DNA of 64,000 nt, taken from Candidatus Pantoea bituminis (GTDB taxonomy: Bacteria; Pseudomonadota; Gammaproteobacteria; Enterobacterales; Enterobacteriaceae). Below, one piece after another: positions 30,179-39,926 of this stretch. Where the stretch lies: assembly GCF_018842675.1 (NCBI RefSeq), contig NZ_JAGTWO010000005.1, positions 1-64,000 of the forward strand, read 5' to 3'. Every line of letters begins with the position of its first letter. Within the stretch, counting starts at the first letter, position 1. The translations under genes and the position numbers were made by a program. The notes under the pieces are model-generated. The model ran no database searches. It saw only the letters and a list, made by a program, of their open reading frames with translations, and was not told where the DNA came from.

Positions 30179-30380
30179 GAATTTACCCATTGAGGTTAAT
30201 GTAACTGGATTTCCGTGAATATCAGTACGGATCAAAGGTGACAGTAGCCAGATGCGAGGCCGCTTTAGGGCTCAGGCATGAGCATGACGGCAAGTCCGTC
30301 AAACATCATCATGCTAAACCGGTGGTCACTGTCAGGCCGCAGTGTAGGAGGCTTTCTTTATACGCACTATTATCTCTGTG

Positions 30381-30420
30381 TATAACTATACGAAGGTATA
30401 GGTATCCTTTCGTATAACTA
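30381..30420. promoter_or_regulatory. Operator-like array between hydrolase and amidohydrolase
   Basis: TATAACTA occurs at 30381-30388 and 30413-30420, 32 bp apart. Between them ATACGAAGG (30388-30396) and CCTTTCGTAT (30406-30415) form a near-perfect inverted repeat. The layout suits a dimeric regulator controlling both divergent genes; the regulator is not identified. Confidence 0.5.
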
Positions 30421-30542
30421 GACGCTGCCACTTCAGTCTCACCATAATCCTGTTCTGTTCGTGCTCTGCTTTCCCTGCGGCAGCGCATTTCCCGTCCTGC
30501 GGCACAGCCGCCCTATTCGGACATACCAGTTCAGGAGGATCT

Positions 30543-32420
30543 ATGGTTTCGCTTGGTAAAGCAGAGCTGATTTTAACTAACGGCAAATTTCACACGGTGG
30601 ATCGGGAAAACCCGGTTGCTGAAGCCGTTGCCATTCGTGACGGCAAGTTTCTTGAAGTTGGTACGCTGGCAGAAGTAATGCAGCATCACTGCGAAGGCAC
30701 CAAGGTCATTGACCTCAAGGGCCACACCGCCGTGCCCGGCCTCAACGATTCTCACCTTCACCTGATACGCGGCGGCCTGAACTACAACCTGGAGCTGCGC
30801 TGGGAGGGCGTGCCGTCGGTATTTGACGCGCTGCGCATGCTGAAGGAGCAGGCGCTGCGCACGCCGTCACCGCAGTGGGTGCGCGTGGTGGGCGGCTGGA
30901 CCGAGTTTCAGTTCGCCGAGCGCCGCATGCCGACGCTGGATGAGATCAACGAAGCCGCGCCGGACACGCCGGTGTTCGTGCTGCACCTTTACGACCGCGC
31001 CCTGCTCAACCGCGCCGCCCTGAAAGTGGTCGGCTACACCCGGGACACGCCAAACCCGCCGGGCGGCGAAATTCAGCGCGACGGCAACGGCAACCCCACC
31101 GGCATGCTGATCGCCCGTCCCAACGCCATGATCCTCTATTCAACCCTGGCAAAGGGCCCGAAACTGCCGCTGGAGCAGCAGGTCAACTCGACGCGCCAGT
31201 TTATGCGCGAGCTGAACCGCCTCGGCCTGACCAGCGCCATCGACGCCGGCGGCGGCTTCCAGAACTACCCCGAAGACTATGAGGTGATCGCCGAGCTGCA
31301 CGGGAAAAAGCAGATGACGCTGCGCATCGCCTATAACCTGTTTACCCAGCGCCCGGGGCACGAGCTGGAGGACTTCGAAAAGTGGACCGACATGCTGACG
31401 CCGGGCCAGGGCAGCGACTACTTCCGCCACAACGGGGCGGGCGAAATGCTGGTGTTCTCGGCCGCAGACTTTGAGGACTTCCTCGAGCCGCGCCCGGACC
31501 TGGCGCCGGGCATGGAGGACGAGCTGGAGCGCGTGGTGCGTCATCTGGTCGAGCACCGCTGGCCGTTCCGCCTGCACGCCACCTACGACGAGTCGATCAG
31601 CCGCATGCTGGACGTGTTTGAAAAGGTCAACCGCGACATCCCGTTCAACGGCCTGCACTGGTTCTTTGACCACGCCGAGACCGTGACGCAGCGCAACATC
31701 GACCGCATTAAAGAGCTGGGCGGCGGCATCGCGGTGCAGCACCGCATGGCGTTCCAGGGCGAATACTTTGCCGAACGCTACGGCATTGAGGCCACCCGCC
31801 ACACGCCGCCGGTGGCGCGCATGCTGGAAACCGGCGTGCCGGTTGGCCTGGGAACGGACGCCACGCGCGTCGCCAGCTACAACCCGTGGACCGCGCTGTA
31901 CTGGCTGGTCTCCGGGCGCACCGTGGGTGGCATGCAGATGTATGACGTCAACGCCCGCCTCGACCGCGAAACCGCGCTGATGCTGTGGACGCAGGGCAGC
32001 GCCTGGTTCTCCAGCGAGCAGGGAAAAAAGGGCCAGATCAAGGCCGGCCAGCTGGCGGATATGGCGGTGCTGAGCAAAGACTTTTTCAGCGTGCCGGAAG
32101 AGGAGATCAAGGGCATCGAGTCGGTGCTGACGGTGGTGGACGGCAACGTGGTGTATGCCGCCGGCTCGTTCAGTGCAGAAGCGCCGCCTGCGATCCCGGT
32201 GCTGCCCGACTGGTCGCCGGTGGTGACGGTGCCGGGGCACTACCGCAGCGCGCCGCCCACCGCGGCCACGCGCGTGGGCATGATGCAACAGCCGCACCAG
32301 TGCAGCGGTCCGTGCGGGGTGCACAGCCACTCGCACGACATCGCGCGCGGCTCTGACGTGCCCGTCGCCGGAGACAACGCCTTCTGGGGCGCGCTCGGCT
32401 GCAGCTGCTTTGCGTTTTAA
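30543..32420 (+). CDS. Metal-dependent amidohydrolase (YtcJ-like) with Cys/His-rich tail
   Basis: A 625-residue amidohydrolase beginning ATG after AGGAGG. It has the beta-domain start LILTNGKFHTVDRENPVAEAVAI, metal-binding HxH in VPGLNDSHLHLIRGG, His residues in RLHATYDES and WFFDHAETV, and the terminal metal Asp in VGLGTDATRV. The last 40 residues add CSGPCGVHSHSHD..GCSC, a likely extra metal site not usual for the family. Members hydrolyse C-N bonds of unknown amides or ureas. Codons are strongly GC-rich compared with neighbours, suggesting transfer. DoxX and MFS genes follow within a few bases. Confidence 0.85.
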   Translation: MVSLGKAELILTNGKFHTVDRENPVAEAVAIRDGKFLEVGTLAEVMQHHCEGTKVIDLKGHTAVPGLNDSHLHLIRGGLNYNLELRWEGVPSVFDALRMLKEQALRTPSPQWVRVVGGWTEFQFAERRMPTLDEINEAAPDTPVFVLHLYDRALLNRAALKVVGYTRDTPNPPGGEIQRDGNGNPTGMLIARPNAMILYSTLAKGPKLPLEQQVNSTRQFMRELNRLGLTSAIDAGGGFQNYPEDYEVIAELHGKKQMTLRIAYNLFTQRPGHELEDFEKWTDMLTPGQGSDYFRHNGAGEMLVFSAADFEDFLEPRPDLAPGMEDELERVVRHLVEHRWPFRLHATYDESISRMLDVFEKVNRDIPFNGLHWFFDHAETVTQRNIDRIKELGGGIAVQHRMAFQGEYFAERYGIEATRHTPPVARMLETGVPVGLGTDATRVASYNPWTALYWLVSGRTVGGMQMYDVNARLDRETALMLWTQGSAWFSSEQGKKGQIKAGQLADMAVLSKDFFSVPEEEIKGIESVLTVVDGNVVYAAGSFSAEAPPAIPVLPDWSPVVTVPGHYRSAPPTAATRVGMMQQPHQCSGPCGVHSHSHDIARGSDVPVAGDNAFWGALGCSCFAF

Positions 32421-32422
32421 TC

Positions 32423-32851
32423 ATGAAAAACTCATCTGCACTTTTTATCCCGCCCCGGATTGATCTGGGGCTGTTCTTCCTGCGCCTGACTGGCAGCCTG
32501 TTGTTACTGCATGTGCACGGGCTTCCCAAGGTATTTCACTTCAGTGAAGAGCTGACGCGTATCGAAGATCCCTTTGGCATGGGCCCTTACATGAGCCTTA
32601 TCCCGGCCATATTTGCTGAAGTGATTTGCCCGATATTTATCATTCTGGGTGTTGGCACCCGCCTCGCCTGCCTGCCGATTATAGGCGTTTTGCTGGTAGC
32701 GATGCTGTTCGTGCATCCTGGCTGGTCAATTGCTGAAGGTCAGTTTGGCTGGCTGCTACTGATCATTTTTACCACGCTAGCCATAACCGGGCCGGGAAAA
32801 TGGCGTATCGCAGCGGGCCCTCATCAGGAGGTACGACATGGCGCAAGTTAA
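32423..32851 (+). CDS. DoxX family membrane protein
   Basis: A 142-residue four-helix membrane protein: LFFLRLTGSLLLLHVHGLPK, IPAIFAEVICPIFIILGVG, LPIIGVLLVAMLFV, WLLLIIFTTLAIT. The start is 3 bp after the amidohydrolase stop and its end overlaps the MFS start by 14 bp, so it belongs to the same operon. DoxX proteins are linked to redox or thiol homeostasis in some bacteria; a role here is not known. Confidence 0.85.
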   Translation: MKNSSALFIPPRIDLGLFFLRLTGSLLLLHVHGLPKVFHFSEELTRIEDPFGMGPYMSLIPAIFAEVICPIFIILGVGTRLACLPIIGVLLVAMLFVHPGWSIAEGQFGWLLLIIFTTLAITGPGKWRIAAGPHQEVRHGAS

Positions 32852-34465
32852 TGACATCAACGACGTCACGCCAGAACTGCCGGAAGAAGCTGTTATAGCT
32901 AGCCCTTCACCGTGGCAACCGCTTCGTCAGCCCGTTTTTCGTATGCTGTGGATCGCCACGGTGATGTCCAACATTGGTTCATGGATGAACGATGTTGGCG
33001 TGAACTGGACGATGTTGACGCTAAGCGCCGATCCGCTGTCCGTTGCGCTGGTTCAGGCCGCCAGCAGCTTGCCGATGTTCCTGTTTGCGCTGCCGTCCGG
33101 GGTGATGGCTGACATCATTGACCGACGCAAGTACCTGCTGTTTTCCCAGCTGTGGGTATTTATTGCTGCGACAGGGCTGACAATCCTCTCTTTTACCGGC
33201 CACATCACGCCGTTAATTTTGCTGATTGCCGCATTCCTGCTGAGTGCGGGTGCAGCGATGAGTTCACCACCGTTCCAGGCCATTGTGCCTGACCTGGTGA
33301 AAAAGGATGAGCTTGGCCCGGCCATCGCGCTGAACTCGCTGGGCATCAATATCAGTCGCGCCATTGGCCCGGCGCTGGGCGGTTTGATTCTCTCCTTCGC
33401 TGGCCCGTGGATGGTATTTATGCTCAACGCCATTTCGGTGCTCGGCGTGGCTTGGGTGCTCTATCACCGGAAAGCTGAACCGAGCGTGCAGCGTCTGCCG
33501 CCAGAACATTTTTCTCAGCAGTACGTGCGGGACTGCGTTATGTCCATGCAGCTCCGGTATTGCGGAACGTACTGGTGCGGACCGTCGCCTTCTTCCTTTT
33601 TGGCAGCGCCGGTTGGGCTTTGTTACCGCTGGTGGCGCGGCGCGAGCTTGGCTTGGGGCCAGGTGGATACGGCATCATGCTGGCGTGTATCGGCGTCGGC
33701 GCCATTTTCGGGGCGGTTTTACTGCCGAGAATGCGTAAAAGCTTGAGTCCCGATCGTTTGATGGTACTGGCGAGCCTGATGTTTGCCGTAACTATGCTGG
33801 CACTGGCGTTCGTGCGCCACTTCTGGTTGCTGAATGCGTTTGAATTCTTCACGGGATTTGCATGGATTGCGGTGCTTTCTACGCTCAATCTTGGCGCGCA
33901 GCGCAGTGCGGCAAAATGGGTGAAGGCCCGCGCCCTGGCAGTATACCTGACGGTGTTCTTTGGTTCGATGACCGTCGGCAGCGCCGTCTGGGGACAGCTG
34001 GCATCGCATTTCAGTATTCCGGTTTCACTTTCAATTGCCACCGCAGGCATGTTTTTGGCAAGCGCCACCGTGCTGCGTTGGCGGTTAGATCTGGATCCTG
34101 ACCTGAATCTGGACAGTATCGCTGATGGCGAAACCGTGCCAGCGCTGGATATCCGCCACGATCGCGGCCCGGTGATGGTGAGTTATGAATACCTGATCAA
34201 AACAGACGATGCGCACGACTTTACCGTCTGTATGCAGGATATGCGCCGGGTGCGACGTCGTGGCGGCGCAATAAACTGGTCTGTGTATGAAGACATTTTG
34301 CAGCCCGGTATTTTCGTCGAAACCTTCGTGGTTGGCTCATGGATGGAGCACTTGCGTCAAAAAGAACGCTACACCATGAATGATCGCAAAATTCAGAATC
34401 GCGTTTTTGCATTCCATCAGGGAGAAAGCCTTCCTGAAGTCAGGTATCTGGTCGCGCCCGTCTAA
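32838..34465 (+). pseudogene. MFS transporter of the MFS_3 type, frameshifted
   Basis: Residues from LRQPVFRMLWIATVMSNIGS and VALVQAASSLPMFLFALPSG show an EntS-like major facilitator. Near 33530 the frame breaks at GTGCGGGAC; one more G gives VRGLRYVHAAPVLRNVLVR and continues in the second frame to 34465. Restored length is about 542 residues. The last ~100 residues (VMVSYEYLIKTDDAHDFTVC ... NDRKIQNRVFAFHQ) form the soluble ABM-like tail found in this family. It overlaps doxX and is followed by the alpha/beta hydrolase, so it is probably the operon's exporter. Confidence 0.82.
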
Positions 34466-34512
34466 CGGGTGCACCTATTACTCCTGTTATTCATTCAACG
34501 TAAGGGACAGAA

Positions 34513-35334
34513 ATGAGCACAATCAAAGCAAAAGACGGCACACAGATTTACTTCAAAGATTGGGGAACCGGCAAGCCGGTGCTGTTCAGTCACGGCTGGC
34601 CGCTGGATGCGGATATGTGGGACAGCCAGATGAATTTTCTGGCCGAGCGTGGTTATCGCGCCATTGCCTTTGACCGTCGTGGCTTTGGCCGCTCCGATCA
34701 ACCCTGGACCGGTTACGACTATGACACCTTTGCTTCAGACATTAATGACCTCATCACCAGCCTTGATCTACAAGATGTCACCTTAGTCGGCTTCTCCATG
34801 GGTGGCGGCGATGTCACTCGCTATATCGGCCATTACGGCAGCGCACGCGTTGCGGGTTTGGTGCTGCTGGGCGCAGTAACACCGATTTTTGGTCAGGCAG
34901 AAGATTACCCTCAGGGCGTGGATAAATCGGTATTTGCTGGCATCAAAGAGGGTTTGCTTAAAGATCGTGCGCAGTTTATCAGCGACTTTGCCGCCCCTTT
35001 TTATGGCACTAATGCGGGCCAGACTGTTTCCGAAGGCGTACTGACTCAGACGCTGAACATCGCGCTGATGGCATCTCTGAAAGGAACAGTGGATTGTGTA
35101 ACGGCATTTTCCGAGACGGATTTCCGCGCTGACATGGCGAAAATTGATGTTCCCACTTTAGTGATTCATGGCAGTAACGATCAGATCGTTCCGTTTGAAA
35201 CCACCGGTAAAGTCGCGGCTGAGATGATCCAAGGTTCGGCGTTGAAGGTGTATGACAATGCGCCGCACGGTTTTGCTGTCACGCATCAGGATCAACTAAA
35301 CGAAGATTTACTGACCTTCCTGAAAGCACGCTAA
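34513..35334 (+). CDS. Alpha/beta hydrolase (non-heme chloroperoxidase-like)
   Basis: A 273-residue hydrolase with oxyanion segment PVLFSHGWPLDADMW, nucleophile elbow VGFSMGGGDVTRY, acid Asp in LVIHGSNDQIVPF, and catalytic His in YDNAPHGFAVTHQ. These match the cofactor-free haloperoxidase/esterase group. RBS is AAGGGACAG before ATG 34513. It ends the plus-strand cluster; a strong terminator follows. The natural substrate is not indicated. Confidence 0.88.
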   Translation: MSTIKAKDGTQIYFKDWGTGKPVLFSHGWPLDADMWDSQMNFLAERGYRAIAFDRRGFGRSDQPWTGYDYDTFASDINDLITSLDLQDVTLVGFSMGGGDVTRYIGHYGSARVAGLVLLGAVTPIFGQAEDYPQGVDKSVFAGIKEGLLKDRAQFISDFAAPFYGTNAGQTVSEGVLTQTLNIALMASLKGTVDCVTAFSETDFRADMAKIDVPTLVIHGSNDQIVPFETTGKVAAEMIQGSALKVYDNAPHGFAVTHQDQLNEDLLTFLKAR

Positions 35335-35387
35335 TCCGTTGCGTGGTTAAGCCGTGCAGTTAACACACCACATCACACCTTAAGCCA

Positions 35388-35416
35388 AAACCGACCTGTA
35401 AAAGGTCGGTTTTTTT
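35388..35416 (+). terminator. Rho-independent terminator of the hydrolase cluster
   Basis: AAACCGACCT (35388-35397) and AGGTCGGTTT (35403-35412) form a 10-bp stem with a 5-nt loop, ending in T8. Confidence 0.85.
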
Positions 35417-35449
35417 GTTGGGAAGAGAGGCGATAGGATGCAACAGCGC

Positions 35450-36175
35450 TTATCGAGAAGGCTGGTTGACTTCAATCGGCCGCAGATCAAATAACAGCAC
35501 TTCTGCGTCTTCACCGTTAGCGAAGGTCAGCGCTTTTTCATCACGAACGCGGGCACCATCACCTGATTTAAACTGCACGCCGTTAATGATGATATTGCCA
35601 CGCACGACATGAATATAGGCATAGCGCTCTTCATCCAACGTAAAGGTTTGCTGCTCATCACCCGTAAACAACCCGGCGTAGATGTTGATATCCTGGCGAA
35701 TGCGAAGTGCGTTGTTTACACCTTCAGGTGAAGCAATAAGACGCAAGTTTCCCCGTTTATCACTTTCCGACACGCTCACCTGTTGATAGCCAGGCGGCGT
35801 ATTTTTCTCTGAAGGCACCACCCAAATTTGCAGGAAATGAACCCCTTCCGTGCTTGAGTGGTTATATTCACTGTGTGTTACGCCACTGCCTGCACTCATC
35901 AACTGCACATCACCGGGGACAATCACCGAACCGGTGCCCATTGAATCTTTATGCTCTAGCGCTCCCTCCAGCACATAGGAGATGATTTCCATATTGCTGT
36001 GTGGATGAGCACCAAAACCGCGGCCTTTTGCTACGCGATCATCGTTAATCACCAACAAGTCAGAGAAGCCAACTTGTTTAGGGTCCCAGTAATTAGCAAA
36101 TGAGAATGTGTGACGTGAATTCAACCAACCGTGATCACCTAATCCGCGTTGTTCAGAAAGACGTTGTTCAATCAT
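35450..36175 (-). CDS. Pirin family protein (YhhW-like quercetinase)
   Basis: A 241-residue bicupin similar to E. coli YhhW throughout: HGWLNSRHTFSFANYWDP, GRGFGAHPHSNMEIISYVLEG, SGVTHSEYNHSSTEG, QIWVVPSE. The metal-binding His pair of HPHSNME plus His in TEGVHFLQ and Glu are conserved. E. coli YhhW oxidises quercetin in vitro. It is monocistronic and convergent with the hydrolase cluster, meeting at the terminator near 35400. Confidence 0.88.
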   Translation of the reverse strand: MIEQRLSEQRGLGDHGWLNSRHTFSFANYWDPKQVGFSDLLVINDDRVAKGRGFGAHPHSNMEIISYVLEGALEHKDSMGTGSVIVPGDVQLMSAGSGVTHSEYNHSSTEGVHFLQIWVVPSEKNTPPGYQQVSVSESDKRGNLRLIASPEGVNNALRIRQDINIYAGLFTGDEQQTFTLDEERYAYIHVVRGNIIINGVQFKSGDGARVRDEKALTFANGEDAEVLLFDLRPIEVNQPSR

Positions 36176-36381
36176 GATGTGCTCCCTAACTCTCTGTTTT
36201 AAATGAGTGAAGCTGTGTTGCGCTTCGATAGAAAGAGATTACAGGTAAACCTATTTGCGCATCAATGCTGTAAAATGGCAATTACTGTCACATATGAGTG
36301 GACAATGCTGGCGCCGTGAACCAAGCTGCGAGTTAATGCTAAGGTAAATGCAGGTCATTAACGTTAAGGAGAAATCAGCGC

Positions 36382-36786
36382 GTGAATACTCACCCGATAC
36401 GGCAGATTATTGAAGCATGCGACAAGGCTATCTCAGCGAAAGATTTTGATTCACTGATGACCTATTACGCGGAAGACGCCGCGCTAGTTATAAAGCCGGG
36501 CATGATTGCTCATGGAAAAGAGAACATCAGGAAAGCCTTTATCGCCATCGCCGAACATTTTCAAGGTCAGCTGGTGGTAGAACAGGGTGAGATGCAGGTG
36601 ATTGAAGGTGGCGGAACCGCGCTGGTTATCATGGAAACTGTGCTTCGATACCCTGATGATCAAGGTAAAACGCGGGAAACGACGCGTCGGGCAACGTATG
36701 TTTTTCGCCAGGAGAGCGATAATTGTTGGCGTTGCACTGTCGATAATTCCTACGGAACATCCTTGCTGCAGGGTGATGCTGATTAA
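36382..36786 (+). CDS. SnoaL-like/SgcJ family protein (DUF4440)
   Basis: A 134-residue protein with the NTF2-like fold pattern: IIEACDKAISAKDFDSLMTYYAEDA, MIAHGKENIRKAFIAIAEHF, TALVIMETVLRYPDD. Start is GTG 36382, preceded by AAGGAG at a usual spacing. Members are small isomerases, hydrolases or ligand binders; no specific role is apparent. It is monocistronic. Confidence 0.8.
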   Translation: MNTHPIRQIIEACDKAISAKDFDSLMTYYAEDAALVIKPGMIAHGKENIRKAFIAIAEHFQGQLVVEQGEMQVIEGGGTALVIMETVLRYPDDQGKTRETTRRATYVFRQESDNCWRCTVDNSYGTSLLQGDAD

Positions 36787-37165
36787 ATGGCTATTGTGGC
36801 TATAGCTCAAAAACTACAGCCACAAATCGTGCGATTACTGGCTGATGTAGCGCGACGTTAGTGACCAAGCTAAAAGCTGAAGAGTTGTACAGTATGTCGC
36901 TTGAACCCCCTCGCAACACGGATCATATGCCCCCATTTATTTGAAAAGCATGCGGTTATGCGCGGCAAGAATCTCTTCTTAATTGCGCATTTCACCTCGT
37001 ATTCGTTAATCCAGAAATCTCAACGAGGTGAATGATTTGCTGCCCGTGCATCAACGCAGACGAAACATTTTGTAAAAAACGCCTACGTTCAAATTTAAGC
37101 TGCGCATCACGAAATCTCCGTTTTGTACCAAACTTAAAAAAACAAAACAGGACCTGCGGAGCATT
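36787..37165. other. Intergenic region with a 12-bp hairpin
   Basis: TTGTGGCTATAG (36794-36805) pairs with CTACAGCCACAA (36814-36825) with one mismatch, probably ending the SnoaL-like transcript although no T-run follows. The remainder must carry the ydeP promoter; no operator was recognised. Confidence 0.5.
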
Positions 37166-39489
37166 ATGAAAGAGCAAAATCGTACTATCGGCATTGCACC
37201 TTATGGCGGTTCAGCTGGCGGATGGGGTGCGTTAAAAGCAGTGGCAGACGCGATTCGCGGTCAGATGTCTGTGAAGCAAGATGTCATTGCGTTGTTCAAA
37301 GTCAATCAGCCCCAGGGTTTTGATTGCCCCGGCTGCGCCTGGCCCGATCCTCAACATGCCTCTTCATTTGAATTTTGTGAAAACGGCGCAAAAGCGGTTT
37401 CATGGGAAGCCACCAGCAAACGCACCACGCCAGAATTTTTTGCTGCCCATACGGTCAGCGAGTTATGGGAGCGTAATGCGTTTGAGCTGGAAGGTGAAGG
37501 TCGCCTGACCCATCCAATGAAATACGATGCGGCGTCCGATACTTATCAGCCCATCGAGTGGGAAACGGCTTTTAAAGAGATCGGTGAGCATTTGCGCAGC
37601 TACGAGGATCCCAACAGCGTTGAGTTTTATACCTCTGGGCGCGCTTCAAATGAAGCTGCCTTTCTCTGGCAGCTGTTTGCTCGCGAATATGGCACCAATA
37701 ATTTTCCCGATTGCTCAAATATGTGCCATGAACCCACCAGCGTTGGTTTGCCTGAATCCATTGGCGTCGGCAAAGGCACCGTTGAGCTGAGCGATTTTGA
37801 TCATTGCGATCTGGTGCTCTGTATTGGTCATAATCCCGGCACCAACCATCCGCGCATGTTAGGTACCTTACGTGAAGTTTCAAAGCGCGGTGCGACCATC
37901 GTTGCGATCAATCCCTTGCGCGAGCGCGGACTGGAACGCTTTACCTCACCGCAAAGCCCGATTGAAATGCTGTCTATGAGTTCAACCGAACTGGCCTCGA
38001 CGTATTACAAGGTTCGCGTGGGCGGCGATGCGGCGATGCTGAAAGGTGTGATGAAAATCTTGCTGACCATGCACGAAGCGGCGCTGGAAAAAGGTGAAGC
38101 GGGTGTTATCGACAGCGCGTTTATTGAAGAACATACCCAAGGATTTGATGCGCTAAAAGCGGATTTGGATGCCACAAACTGGGATCACATCCTTAAAGTT
38201 TCCGGTATGGAGCGCGAAGAGATTCAACACATTGCGCGGCTCTACGCCAATGCTGAACGCACTATCATCTGTTACGGCATGGGGATCACACAGCATCAAT
38301 ATGGCACTCAAAATGTGCAGCAAATCGCTAACCTGCTGCTGCTTCGTGGCAACATAGGAAAAAAGGCGCAGGTATTTGCCCGTTACGGGGTCACTCCAAT
38401 GTGCAGGGTGATCGCACCGTGGGTATCACTGAAATTCCTCCGCAATCGCTGCTCGACAGCATTGAAAAGGTTTTTGGCTTTAAGCCACCACAGGAGCATG
38501 GCCACGGCGCCGTGGCGGCGATTCAGGCGATGCGTGATGGACATACCAAAGCCCTGCTTTGTTTGGGGGGAATCTGGCTGAAGCGATTTCTGATCCACAA
38601 GTGACTTTTCCCGCCATGCGTAAACTGGATTTAGTGGTGCACATGGCAACGAAACTTAATCGCTCACACCTGCTGCTGGGCAAACACAATTATCTGCTGC
38701 CGGTGATTGGCCGCACTGAAACCGACATACAAACCTCTGGCGCGCAGAGCGTGACGGTAGAAGATTCGATGTCGATGGTGCACGCCTCACGCGGCTCGCT
38801 GAAACCCGCCTCTCCACTGCTCAAATCTGAACCGGCGCTGGTGGGCGAACTGGCGATGGCAACCTTGCCGAATAGCGTGGTTGACTGGAAAAAATGATTG
38901 GCGATTACAGCTTTATCCGTGATGCCATCGAAGCGGTGTTTCCTGCATTTGAAAACTTCAATGAGCGGGTAAAAAACCCGGCGGATTCCGCCTGCGCAAC
39001 ACGGCATCGGAGCGCGTCTGGAACACACCTTCAGGAAAGGCACAGTTCAAGGTGATGCAGGGAATAAACGAAGATCCCCGTTCACTCCGCTGCCACGACC
39101 TGGTGCTCACCACGCTGCGTAGCCATGACCAATACAACACCACTTTATATGGTCTGAATGACCGCTATCGCGGCGTGACTGGGCGTCGTGATGTGCTGTT
39201 TATCAATGCTGATGAAGCAGAAAAACGTCAACTGCGCGTCGGTGATCAGGTCAACATCGTGGCCCTGGATCCTGAAGGCAAACCAACCTCGCGAAAAATG
39301 GCCAGGTTGACCATAGTGGTGATCGATATGGCACCGGGTTCTGTCGGAGCTTACTATCCAGAAGCAAACGTATTGGTGCCGTTGGACAGTCACGATACGC
39401 AGAGTGGCATTCCCGCTTACAAAAGTATTCCCATCGCTTTAGAACAGGTAAAAGTCCCGGCTGAAACGTCAGACGGTACGCTGCGTTAA
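37166..39489 (+). pseudogene. ydeP: FdhF/YdeP family molybdopterin oxidoreductase, four frameshifts
   Basis: The frame opens [22 protein letters not shown] and has [30 protein letters not shown] and [20 protein letters not shown], as in E. coli YdeP. Four single missing bases break it: A6 near 38362 (restoring [19 protein letters not shown]), G6 near 38568 ([13 protein letters not shown]), A6 near 38893 ([16 protein letters not shown]) and CCCGG near 38980 (NPGGFRLRNTASERVWN). The restored protein is about 775 residues and ends at 39489 in the MopB C-terminal beta-barrel. YdeP contributes to acid resistance in E. coli. Four homopolymer-type losses in one gene argue strongly for sequencing error. 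Confidence 0.85.
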
Positions 39490-39497
39490 GCCAACTC

Positions 39498-39535
39498 AAC
39501 GGCGCTGAAATTGACATGTTTTTCAGCGCCGTTTT
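39498..39535 (+). terminator. Terminator after ydeP
   Basis: AACGGCGCTGAAA (39498-39510) pairs with TTTCAGCGCCGTT (39521-39533) over a 10-nt loop, followed by T-rich sequence. Confidence 0.85.
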
Positions 39536-39573
39536 TGCGCATTTTTCACCGCAGGCAAACAACTTTTGCGGAA

Positions 39574-39611
39574 TAGTCTATGATTTTTCTACGTATGCTG
39601 CTTGTGGTCGA
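39574..39611 (+). promoter_or_regulatory. 38-bp element shared with treZ, upstream of glgX
   Basis: It matches the element at 43899-43936 at 32 of 38 positions, including TAGTCTATGATT and CGTATGCTGC. TCTATGATT resembles a sigma-S extended -10 (KCTAYRCTT) with one mismatch. It sits about 315 bp before the glgX start, so it is either a promoter with a long leader or a shared regulator site. Confidence 0.55.
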
Positions 39612-39926
39612 GGCACCCTAAAATCGCCTCATCCTCACCCCGAGGATATGCCACCTTTAGGCTACCAGAGCCGCGCCGGTCCACCCCGGCAACAACATAC
39701 CGGTAAACAAGTTTTACGTTCGCATGACCCGAACCCATAACTGTCCAGGCGGTTCGCTGATCGACGCCAGCGTTTAGTTCATCGTAGAGAAGAGAGAGTT
39801 CTGACCTACCGCATCAACCAGGAAACAGTCGAATATTGTCTCCTGTCGTACTCGTGAGCGAGTGATCGCATTGAAATACACATGCTGTATTGCGTGAAAA
39901 TCGGCATATTTGATGGAGAGGGAAGA
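39612..39926. other. glgX leader or upstream region, no gene seen
   Basis: 315 bp between the shared element and glgX. I see no convincing ORF or riboswitch fold; it would be the 5' leader if the shared element is the promoter. Confidence 0.4.

Noticed and set aside
30381..30420. loxP-like recombination site
   Set aside because: ATACGAAGG with inverted partner recalls loxP, but the arms and spacer do not match and no tyrosine recombinase is nearby; an operator is more likely.
31140..32336. 398-codon open frame on the minus strand inside the amidohydrolase gene
   Set aside because: It is a low-complexity shadow of GC-rich codons (Arg, His, Val, Ala rich); the plus-strand frame encodes a recognisable amidohydrolase.
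33538..34068. 176-codon minus-strand frame in the MFS_3 gene
   Set aside because: Antisense shadow; the plus strand carries a continuous conserved transporter after one base is restored.
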